A stretch of 32,526 bases of DNA from an uncultured Verrucomicrobiota bacterium (GTDB lineage Bacteria > Verrucomicrobiota > Verrucomicrobiia > Chthoniobacterales > SZAS-18). The DNA lies in the NCBI GenBank assembly GCA_937871685.1, contig CALMOL010000114.1, positions 1 through 32,526 on the forward strand, read 5' to 3'. Each line of letters begins with the position of its first letter. The first letter of the stretch is position 1. This document shows, in pieces, positions 26,161 to 32,526 of the stretch. A program made the translations under genes and the position numbers. The notes beneath the pieces are model-generated. The model made no database searches and had not been told where the DNA came from. It was given only the letters and a program-made list of their open reading frames with translations.

Positions 26161-27645
26161 ATGAACCCTCTCTATTTAGAGACCGCCGTCATCCTCCTTG
26201 GCCTCGGCCTGATCCTCGCCGAGGCCTTCGCCGAGACGGTCGAGAAGCGCACCTTCGCGTGGGTCGCCATCGCCGGCCTCGCGGCGGTCCTCGTCCTCAC
26301 GTTCTTCGTGGACCCCGGCACGGCGGCGCCCGGCGACAATTGGCGGCGGTTCTACGCCACCGACGGCGCGGCGATGTTCTTCAAGCGCTTCGCCCTCGTC
26401 ACCACGATCCTCGTGCTGCTGATGGCGCTCGACTACCTGCCCGTCGTGCAGCGCTACATCGCCGGAGCGCGGCCGGGCGCGGGTTTGGGTGAGTTCCTGA
26501 CGCTCCCCGTGTTCACCTGCGCCGGCCTGATGTGGATGGCCTCGGCGAAGGACCTCACGATGATCTTCGTGTCGCTGGAGCTGGTGACCGTTTCCTTCTA
26601 CGTGCTCGTCGCCTACATGCGGCGCAATTCCGCGTCCTTGGAGGCCGGGGTGAAGTATCTGATTCTCGGCGCTCTTTCCACCGGCTTCCTCGTGTATGGC
26701 CTGGTGTGGACCTACGGCCTCTCCGGCCACACGGCGCTCGACCAGATCGGCCCCGCGCTCGCCGCCCTGCCGCCCGAGAGCGGCGGCGCGGTGTTCTTCG
26801 CCTTCGTGCTGGTGCTCGTCGGCCTCGGCTTCAAGATCGCCGCCGCGCCCTTCCAGCTTTGGGTGCCAGACGTGTATCAGGGCGCGCCCACGCCGATCAC
26901 CGCCTTCCTTTCCGTCGGCTCGAAGGCCGCCGGCTTCATCGTGCTGATGCGCGTCCTCGACGTGTTCCTGAGCGTCCCCTCCGTCGTCCCCAAGGCCGGC
27001 CTCGTGCTCGTCGGCGTCACCGTGGCCACGCTCGTTTACGGCAATCTGGCCGCCCTCCCGCAGACCAATCTCAAGCGCCTCCTGGCCTACTCCTCCATCG
27101 CCCACGCTGGCTACCTGCTCGTCGCCGTGACGAGCGTGCTGCCCTCCGCGGGCGGCACCCCGCCCCCGATCCCGATGGGCGCCACCGTCGCCTTCTACCT
27201 CGGCGGCTACCTGCTCATGACCATCCTCGCCTTCGCGGTGATGGTGGCCGCCGGCAACCACCTCCCCGGCGACGAGATCATCCACTTCAACGGCTTGGCC
27301 AAGCGCTCCCCCGCCCTCGCCTTCGGCCTGCTGGTGGGAATGGCCTCGCTGGCCGGCGTGCCCTTCACCGTGGGGTTCTTCGGCAAGTTCTTCGTCTTCG
27401 CCGGCGCCGTGGCGCGCGGCCAATGGCTGCTCGTGGCCGTCGGCACCGTGGCCGTGGCGTGCGGGTTCTACTATTACCTCAAGGTGGTGCGCGCGATGTA
27501 TTTCCAGCCGCCCGTGCCCGGCCAGGAAACGGCCATCCCCCTCTCCGGCCCCACCCGCGCCGTGGTCGTCGCGCTGGCCGCCCTGATCCTCTTCCTCGGC
27601 GTGTGGCCCCAGCCGGCGCTGAATTTGTTCCCCGGCGCGCGCTAA
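26161..27645 (+). CDS. nuoN: NADH-quinone oxidoreductase subunit N (complex I)
   Basis: An antiporter-like membrane subunit of 494 residues, last in the operon. Core segments are MIFVSLELVTVSFYVLVAYM (essential Glu), LEAGVKYLILGALSTGFLVY, KIAAAPFQLWVPDVYQGAPT and LLAYSSIAHAGYLLVAV. The C-terminal VAVACGFYYYLKVVRAMYF is also family-typical. The chosen ATG (MNPLYLETAV) follows the palindromic repeat. An in-frame TTG five codons upstream lies inside the repeat and is unlikely. A terminator-like hairpin lies 20 bases after the stop, consistent with the end of the operon. Confidence 0.95.
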   Translation: MNPLYLETAVILLGLGLILAEAFAETVEKRTFAWVAIAGLAAVLVLTFFVDPGTAAPGDNWRRFYATDGAAMFFKRFALVTTILVLLMALDYLPVVQRYIAGARPGAGLGEFLTLPVFTCAGLMWMASAKDLTMIFVSLELVTVSFYVLVAYMRRNSASLEAGVKYLILGALSTGFLVYGLVWTYGLSGHTALDQIGPALAALPPESGGAVFFAFVLVLVGLGFKIAAAPFQLWVPDVYQGAPTPITAFLSVGSKAAGFIVLMRVLDVFLSVPSVVPKAGLVLVGVTVATLVYGNLAALPQTNLKRLLAYSSIAHAGYLLVAVTSVLPSAGGTPPPIPMGATVAFYLGGYLLMTILAFAVMVAAGNHLPGDEIIHFNGLAKRSPALAFGLLVGMASLAGVPFTVGFFGKFFVFAGAVARGQWLLVAVGTVAVACGFYYYLKVVRAMYFQPPVPGQETAIPLSGPTRAVVVALAALILFLGVWPQPALNLFPGAR

Positions 27646-27664
27646 GCGGGCGGACTTGGGAGAA

Positions 27665-27699
27665 GGCACGATTGCCTGGTCCTAATCGGCCGCGTTTTT
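27665..27699 (+). terminator. Probable intrinsic terminator of the nuo operon
   Basis: GGCACGATT (27665-27673) pairs with AATCGGCC (27684-27691), eight pairs with one bulged A. GCG and then TTTTT (27695-27699) follow. The U-run is short and set off by three bases, so efficiency is uncertain, but the position just after nuoN fits. Confidence 0.45.
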
Positions 27700-27873
27700 G
27701 CAGTTTGAGAGCGGGGTGCCCAGGATGAGCGATGGCACGCGCTGCACGCATCGGCCACTTCCAGAAGCGGCGCCCGCGCACATCGAGGATGACCCATGGC
27801 TCGGAGCGCAGGCGGACCTATTGGCCACGCACGGAGCGGCCGGCCGCAGGCGAGTGCCCGCCGCGCGAGGTCT

Positions 27874-29163
27874 TCAGGGGCTGTTATATTTGTAGGTGAT
27901 GTCCGCGCTTCCGCCAAAGGTCGCGCAGCTATTGCCGATGGTCGCCTTGAGCGCGACCCCGCCGTTGGAGTGGCCTCCCGTGCAGGTGTTCGCGATGCCC
28001 GGCACCTGCAGGCCGTAGGGCCCGGAAGTAGTCTGGCCTTGGCAGCTGGTTGCCGTGAAGTCCGCGTAAAGCCCGATTCCCGAGTTGCTGACGCCTTGGC
28101 AGTTGGTCGCGTTGGACGCCCGCAGCCCGATGTCCGAGTCGCTGGACCCATAGCAGTTGGTCGCACTGGCGGTCGAAAGGCCGATGCCGGAGGTGCTGGT
28201 TCCGTAGCAGTTCGTGGCGGACTGCTCCGCGCGCAAGCCACGGTTGGTCGTGCCCCGGCCGGTGCAATTCATGGCCACCCCGGCGAGCAGCCCAAGCTGG
28301 CCATCGCCATAGCAGCCCGTGGCCGTCTCGGAAGCATAAATGCCGACGCTGGTGGCGCTGTAGCCGTAGCAATTGCTGGCCACGGAGACCTTCATGCCAT
28401 AGCTGTTGCTACCCAAAGCGATGCCCGTGCAACCGATGGCTTCCCGGCACGAGATGGCCTCTTTGATGCCGCGCACGAGGGCGACGCAGTCGCTCACCGC
28501 CGCGGATGCGCGGATGCCGTAGTTGCCGCATTCGGTGACCGAGGAAGAGCGCACGGTCGCCGCCTGGATGCCGTATCTGCCGACGTGCCGGACCGCGCAA
28601 CGCTCGACCACGGCGGAGGAAACGAGGGGTGCGGTGATCACGGAACCGAGGTTGATCCCGTCCCCTCCGCAGCCGGTGACGGTGAGATCGTGCACGCGCA
28701 CGCCGCTGCCAAGGTCATCGGCACCCGCGGCGATTCCGTCGAGAAACCCGGCGCCCGAGAAGGCACCGGTGCTGCTGATGGTGCCCGAGCCGAAGATGTG
28801 GCCGTTGCGCACCGTCACGTTGGTGAATCCGGCAGAGATGGTCACGGCGGTTCCGGTGGCCGGGTTCGCACTGGAGGAGATGGTGAAGCCGTTGAGGTCC
28901 AGCGTCACATTGCTGGCGTTGACCGTGATGGCGCCGCCGCCAGCGACCGCGATGTTGCCGGCGAGGTAGTAGGAGCCGGACGCCGAGATGACGAAGGGCG
29001 CGCTGCCGCCGGGGATGAGCGTGCGCGGCTCGACTTGGTCCAGCCGCTTCATGGTGGGCGCGGGCGCGCCGGGCGGGGTGAGGCTTCCCTGGCCCATGAG
29101 CCTCGACGCCGCGGTGGCGGAAACCAAGAACGCTAAGGCGAAAATGAACGAGTCGGGGCGCAT
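27874..29163 (-). CDS. Secreted right-handed beta-helix protein with tandem Cys-containing repeats
   Basis: A protein of 429 residues with a signal peptide (MRPDSFIFALAFLVSATAAS). The mature part opens with LTPPGAPAPTMKRLDQVEPR, a segment I associate with secreted Verrucomicrobiota and Planctomycetota proteins. The middle resembles pectate-lyase-like parallel beta-helix proteins (ITVNASNVTLDLNGFTISSS, VTVRNGHIFGSG, VHDLTVTGCGGDGINLG). Residues ~260-396 are about seven tandem units of 18-19 residues of the type ATNCYGTSTSGIGL, each likely one helix turn with a stacked cysteine. No catalytic residues can be assigned; it may be a structural surface protein or carbohydrate binder. The start was chosen at the signal peptide; the open extension upstream is not protein-like. 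The 228 bases between it and nuoN hold only the terminator. Confidence 0.8.
   Translation of the reverse strand: MRPDSFIFALAFLVSATAASRLMGQGSLTPPGAPAPTMKRLDQVEPRTLIPGGSAPFVISASGSYYLAGNIAVAGGGAITVNASNVTLDLNGFTISSSANPATGTAVTISAGFTNVTVRNGHIFGSGTISSTGAFSGAGFLDGIAAGADDLGSGVRVHDLTVTGCGGDGINLGSVITAPLVSSAVVERCAVRHVGRYGIQAATVRSSSVTECGNYGIRASAAVSDCVALVRGIKEAISCREAIGCTGIALGSNSYGMKVSVASNCYGYSATSVGIYASETATGCYGDGQLGLLAGVAMNCTGRGTTNRGLRAEQSATNCYGTSTSGIGLSTASATNCYGSSDSDIGLRASNATNCQGVSNSGIGLYADFTATSCQGQTTSGPYGLQVPGIANTCTGGHSNGGVALKATIGNSCATFGGSADITYKYNSP
27975..28385 (-). repeat. Tandem ~54-57-base coding repeats in the beta-helix gene
   Basis: About seven diverged units, each coding for a consensus like ATNCYG-x3-SGIGL-x5. 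Every unit keeps a Cys and Gly after the Asn or Ser. Adjacent units differ at many third positions, so the array is old or selected at the protein level rather than a recent expansion. Confidence 0.7.
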
Positions 29164-29600
29164 CGAAGCAGGGGGCCAGACGATAGAAAACGGCCGACCG
29201 GGGGTCGTCGTCAACCTTTCCCTGACGCTCCGCTGGCGGCGGGGCTCCCCTGGAAAAGAAGAAGACATCACGAAATAAGGCGCTCGATGAAGCGGTTTGG
29301 GCGGCTTGGGCTGCCATCTTCCGCGCTGGGCCGTCCGCGCATTTCGGGGCACGGGTGGGCCTTGGGGTGAAGAAAGGTCGGGCTCCACGAATGGACCGGA
29401 GACATCGAAGCCCTCGTTGCGGGCCCGCGTCGCCGATGACCTTCTGGCGCAACTCCGCGCCCTCTCGAAGGCCGGCCGCAAGGCCATCAGCGCGGCGATG
29501 AGCGCCGCCGTGGCGGCACGGAAAACCCACCTCCACGCCGGCCTCGGCGCCGGCCAGCTGCCGAAGTCGATCTTCGAATGTAGGGTGGGCTTGGACGGCC
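29164..29600. other. 437-base region without a supported gene
   Basis: This is the upstream region of the beta-helix gene on the minus strand and the downstream region of the small helical protein gene. Open frames cross it on both strands, but none shows a conserved domain or coding-like composition. A weak minus-strand promoter-like TTGACG lies near 29215, without a convincing -10. I see no RNA gene or mobile element. Confidence 0.5.
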
Positions 29601-29604
29601 CTAC
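29580..29604 (-). other. Hairpin at the 3' end of the small helical protein gene
   Basis: GTAGGG (29580-29585) pairs with CCCTAC (29599-29604), which contains the stop codon. There is a 13-base loop and no U-run. It may help stop transcription of the two-gene unit. Confidence 0.3.
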
Positions 29605-29804
29605 GCCGGAGCCTGCTCCATGCGTTCCACGTATCCATCGATCTGCGCCTGCAATTGGCGGATTTGCTCGAGTGGTCCCTCGGCCAGCAGGGCGAAATTG
29701 CGCGCGTTCTTCGCGAGCACCTCGTCCCGGAACGATTCCAAGATGCGCCGCATCCGGCCCATCTGCTCGATGGCTTGATAAAGCTGCTCAGGAGTTTCGA
29801 TCAT
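29601..29804 (-). CDS. Small helical protein paired with the nucleotidyltransferase-fold gene
   Basis: A 67-residue protein, highly charged and predicted to be almost entirely helical (YQAIEQMGRMRRILESFRDE, LEQIRQLQAQIDGYVERMEQ). The layout recalls the N-terminal helical part of some antitoxin-like proteins, but I cannot place it in a named family. Its ATG overlaps the stop of the upstream gene (ATGA), so the two are translationally coupled and probably act together. A hairpin overlaps its stop codon. It could be an antitoxin or a structural partner; this is inference from gene arrangement and size. Confidence 0.7.
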   Translation of the reverse strand: MIETPEQLYQAIEQMGRMRRILESFRDEVLAKNARNFALLAEGPLEQIRQLQAQIDGYVERMEQAPA

Positions 29805-30244
29805 AGCTTGATGAGAATAAGGCCTTTTCGTCGGCCGGGCTGTCCCCGCACCTGCGCGAAAAATTCGGTCGCCTGCGCAAACGACTCGGCGCCGCTCTTG
29901 GCCACCACCCTATCAAAGCCAAAGCGCCGGCGCACCCGCCGGGCCGCGATGAGGTTGTAGCGGTGGGGTGCCAAGTCGGCGCTGAAATCGTGATCCGCCG
30001 GGACCACCCCGACGAGATCAATGTCGCCCGGATCCGGCTTGGCGGTGACGAAGCTGCCGTCCAGGAGAATCGCCTCGAACAGGCCCGCGGCCCGGGCCTC
30101 CCGCAAGAACTCACCGAAGCGACGCCACAGCTGCGGCCGGAGATCGCTCCCTTGGAAAGCGCCGAACCTCTTGCCAATTTCCCCGGCTGACGCCTCGTGA
30201 ATTCCCGGCGGCAGATGCCCGTTCTGGTCCAAGGGCGGAATCAT
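29801..30244 (-). CDS. Nucleotidyltransferase-fold protein (DUF6932-like)
   Basis: A protein of 147 residues. The segment LLDGSFVTAKPDPGDIDLVG holds the signature of the polymerase-beta nucleotidyltransferase superfamily: GS at 63-64, nine residues, then D74-x-D76 as metal ligands. The N-terminus MIPPLDQNGHLPPGIHEAS and the GSF(V)T-K-P-DIDLV pattern resemble the DUF6932 group. It could transfer a nucleotide to RNA or protein. A third catalytic acidic residue is not obvious, so activity is uncertain. The start ATG was chosen because MIPPLDQNGHLPPG is the conserved opening; an extension of 15 residues is possible. It overlaps the small downstream gene by four bases, an arrangement common to toxin-antitoxin pairs. 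Confidence 0.72.
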   Translation of the reverse strand: MIPPLDQNGHLPPGIHEASAGEIGKRFGAFQGSDLRPQLWRRFGEFLREARAAGLFEAILLDGSFVTAKPDPGDIDLVGVVPADHDFSADLAPHRYNLIAARRVRRRFGFDRVVAKSGAESFAQATEFFAQVRGQPGRRKGLILIKL

Positions 30245-30339
30245 GACGAGGGCTGGAGGTTGAGGCCGGCTTGACCGGAGGTAAAGCACCCATCGTCGGA
30301 TTGATCACGCGATTGCTTGGATTCCGACAAAGGCGAATC

Positions 30340-30525
30340 GGGGGCCTGCAATTCCGCGCCGTCATCCTCATGCACGCCGACGCGCTGCCCTCGGCGCGCG
30401 CCGACGAGCGCCTGCCGCGCTACGTGGCGCTCACCCGCACCGAAGACTTCCTGCTCGTCACCGCCACCGGTGAGAAAGGCTACCTGCGTGAGCTGATCGC
30501 CAGCGGCGAGGCCGAGGTGAGCGGA
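30340..30525 (+). pseudogene. C-terminal remnant of a UvrD-type DNA helicase
   Basis: About 60 codons read GLQFRAVILMHADALPS and DERLPRYVALTRTEDFLLVT. These match helicase motifs V and VI of superfamily 1 (usual forms: KGLEF, and LLYVALTRA). The helicase core, Walker A and everything upstream are absent. Upstream is the start of the nucleotidyltransferase gene in the other direction. The match ends at EVSG, after which the frame is unrelated. The sequence around DERLPRY looks altered compared with the usual ERRLLYVA. This is a leftover of deletion or rearrangement. Confidence 0.65.
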
Positions 30526-30533
30526 CTGCGGCA

Positions 30534-30884
30534 GCGCGATTCGTCATCACGGGCTCGGTCCCCCTCACTCGCACCGGCCTGAACGCCGACGCCTCCAGCG
30601 CCGTCGGCTATCCCGCCGCCCGCCTCAACGCCGCCGGCCGTCTCCAAGTCATCTTCTCGCGCGACGCCGAGCGCGCCGAGCTGGGTTACGCCGTAGAGTC
30701 CTCCCCCACCCTCGCCGGCGCGAGCGCCACCTGGATCACCCTCGCCACGAGCACCGGCGGCGTCCCCTTCGTCGTCCAAGCAGGCGCCACCGAGACCGGC
30801 GACGGAACCCTCAAGACCGTGACCGTGCAAGACGCCGCCGGTGCCCCGCACCGCTTCCTCCGCGTGCGCGTGACTGCCCCCGCG
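30534..30884 (+). pseudogene. C-terminal remnant of a secreted beta-domain protein
   Basis: A frame with no start codon reads ARFVITGSVPLTRTGLNADA and ends with PHRFLRVRVTAP. The middle (LGYAVESSPTLAGASATWIT, followed by a threonine-rich strand) is like the small C-terminal domain found after catalytic or propeller domains in secreted Verrucomicrobiota proteins, comparable with the FYRLRRP tail of the haem protein at 4606. It begins within ten bases of the end of the helicase remnant, in another frame. The rest of the gene is not here, so it is probably a transposed or deleted fragment. The frame stays open to 31052 without further recognisable sequence. Confidence 0.55.
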
Positions 30885-31048
30885 GTGATTCAATCGGAAG
30901 GCACCGTAAGGGTGGAGGCCCTCCCCATCATCGGGGAATCCCGGAGCGATCCGTCGCGCACCAAGCAACGGGTTGAATCCCATGGCTTGGCGTGTGGCCA
31001 TGGACGACGGAAGCCCGCCGGGCATCCGAAGGTCCACCGCAAAGCACC

Positions 31049-32294
31049 ATGAGCCACAAGCGCGAAAAGTTCGTTTCCGCCTCGGATCGGGAAGCCGCGT
31101 TCGTCGCGCAGCGCAACCGCAAGATGGCGCGCTCCTCCCACGCCTACGTGCGCGGCAACACGCAGAAGTTCTACGAATGGCTCGATTCCAGCCAGCGCTC
31201 GGCCGTGCCCGCGGGACCCTCGGTCTGGATCGGCGGGGACTGCCACGTCGGCAACCTCGGGCCCCTCGCCAACGCCAAGGGGGAGATCGCCATCCAGATC
31301 CGGGATCTGGACCAGACGGTGATCGGCAACCCGGCCCACGACTTGGTCCGGCTGGGATTGTCGCTGGCCAGCGCCGCGCGCGGCTCCGACTTGCCCGGCG
31401 TGACCACGGCCCGGATGCTCGAGCAGATGGTCGAGGGCTACGAGCAGGCCTTCGAGGACGTGCAGGCCGGCGCCAAGGGCGAGGTCGCCCGGCCCGAGGT
31501 GGTCAAGATCGCCATGCGCGACGCGCTCCGCCGCAAGTGGCGGCACCTAGCGCGGGAACGCATTGAGGACACGACCCCCGGGATCCCGCTCGGGGAGCGC
31601 TTCTGGGCCCCTGTCCGAGGAGTAAAAGAGCGAGAACAAGCGCTTCTTCGGCCAGGAGAGCGTGCGCCGCCTGGTGACGTCGCTGCGCTCGCGCGATGAC
31701 GACGCCGAGGTGGAGGTGCTGGACGCGGCCTATTGGATGAAAGGGTGCAGTTCGCTGGGCCGGCTGCGCTACGCGGTCCTGCTCGCCATCGGCGACAAGC
31801 GCGGGGAAGTTTGCCTGATGGACGTGAAGGAGGCCGCCCAGGCGGTGGCGCCCCGCGCCGCCGATGCCCAGATGCCCGCGGATAACGCCGAGCGGGTGGT
31901 CGCGGGCGCGCGCCACCTTTCTCCCGCGCTGGGCGAGCGGATGCTGGCGGGCAAGCTGCCGGGCCGCTCCGTTTTCCTCCGGGAGCTCCTTCCGCAGGAC
32001 CTCAAGTTCGAGATCGAGAAGCTGGAGGAGGACGAGGCCATGAAGGTGGCGAAGCTCCTGGCCAAGGTCGTCGGCAAGGCGCACGCCCGGCAGATGAGGG
32101 ACGAGGAGCGGCGCGGGTGGCAGGCGGAGCTGATCCGCAACCGGAGCAAGACGCTGGACGCGCCTTCCTGGCTGTGGGCGAGCGTGGTCGAGCTGCTCGT
32201 GAGCCACGAGGGCGCCTACCTGGAACACTGCCGCCGCCATGTCCCCGCCGCGCCGGCGATGGACCTTCCCCTAGCCAGCGCGCCTCCGCGGTGA
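31049..32294 (+). pseudogene. DUF2252 family protein, broken by a frameshift and a stop codon
   Basis: The first ~186 codons (MSHKREKFVSASDREAAF onwards) and the last ~220 (SVRRLVTSLRSRDDDAEVEV to SAPPR) match the two halves of one DUF2252 protein, a family with a kinase-like (aminoglycoside phosphotransferase) fold. The catalytic-like IGGDCHVGNLG (H66, N69) and IRDLDQTVIGNPAHD (D86, D88) are intact. Near 31608-31611 a run of four C shifts the frame by one base: WAL-SEE is expected. A TAA follows at 31623-31625 where a Glu or similar codon would be expected. The stop is in the second-half frame and lies between the two matching halves. Two lesions within 18 bases favour a true pseudogene, although a base-calling error could explain one. 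Confidence 0.8.
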
Positions 32295-32334
32295 ACGTGA
32301 ACCCGTTGGGCCTTCGGTCGTTGCGTTAAGGAAC

Positions 32335-32526
32335 GTGATCCCCGCGCCAGCTGCTGCCCAGAGTCACGAGGCGAATCAAACGCTCACCGTCGTGCTCGTG
32401 AATCCGTCGCCCGATCCCGTCGTCGCCACCATTCCGCGCCCCGCGCTGCCGCCGCTGCTCACTTCCTTCGGCGGGCGCGTATCGCGCAATGGCGCCTACT
32501 GGCAAGCCGCCCCCCGCGCCCTCCTC
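32335..32526 (+). other. Unidentified open frame running off the window
   Basis: A plus-strand frame, with a possible GTG at 32335, reads TLTVVLVNPSPDPVVATIPR and LTSFGGRVSRNGAYWQAAP. It continues to the end of the window. It looks like a beta-rich extracellular domain, perhaps the tail of a glycoside hydrolase, but I cannot name it. It may be a new gene starting here or another remnant like those just upstream. Confidence 0.3.

Noticed and set aside
27642-28241. Minus-strand frame with a CSACH motif that looks like a c-type haem site
   Set aside because: It overlaps the beta-helix gene in another frame for most of its length and has no signal peptide or other cytochrome features. The motif is probably chance.
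27975-28385. Repeat array considered as a CRISPR array
   Set aside because: The units are diverged, have no unique spacers of constant length, and encode an in-frame protein repeat; no cas gene is present.
28988-29806. Plus-strand frames (96 and 169 codons) across the gap at 29164-29600
   Set aside because: They show no recognisable domain, run across the ends of real minus-strand genes and have shadow-like composition.

Overview
The window is high-GC bacterial chromosome that looks like Verrucomicrobiota. The clues are protein tails ending in FYRLRRP, a secreted protein whose mature N-terminus carries PPGAPAPTMKRLDQVEPRT, many intergenic palindromic repeats, and almost no Shine-Dalgarno sequences before recognisable starts. 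The phylum is inferred from protein style; no rRNA or other marker gene is present. I see no tRNA, rRNA, CRISPR array, insertion sequence or prophage.

Layout. At 1-4233 a membrane-anchored sensor histidine kinase (its extreme C-terminus cut by the window edge) lies downstream of a CBS/DRTGG-regulated family II inorganic pyrophosphatase, both on the minus strand. A class V aminotransferase runs divergently on the plus strand. A 372-base non-coding stretch with hairpins and short direct repeats follows. Then comes a secreted beta-propeller with two CXXCH haem sites (4606-7233). From 7415 to 13764 five minus-strand genes follow: an acyltransferase-3 membrane protein, a scramblase/LURP-like protein, a GT4 glycogen synthase, an exported parvulin-type peptidyl-prolyl isomerase and a type II NADH dehydrogenase (NDH-2).

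The centre (13957-27645) is a respiratory complex I operon in the order nuoD-E-F-[antitoxin-toxin]-G-H-I-J-K-L-M-N. nuoA, nuoB and nuoC are missing and must lie elsewhere. The short intergenic region between the divergent NDH-2 gene and nuoD carries a perfect palindrome matching the CRP-family consensus TGTGA-N6-TCACA, almost equidistant from both start codons. This suggests that one regulator could balance the non-pumping and proton-pumping NADH dehydrogenases. A Phd/ParE-style toxin-antitoxin pair sits between nuoF and nuoG, and five gene junctions are filled by two families of palindromic repeat elements.

The right end (27646-32526) holds a secreted beta-helix protein with tandem repeats, a two-gene unit (nucleotidyltransferase-fold protein plus a small helical protein), and then decayed sequence: the tail of a UvrD-type helicase, the tail of a secreted protein, a DUF2252 gene broken by a frameshift and a stop codon, and an unidentified open frame running off the window.
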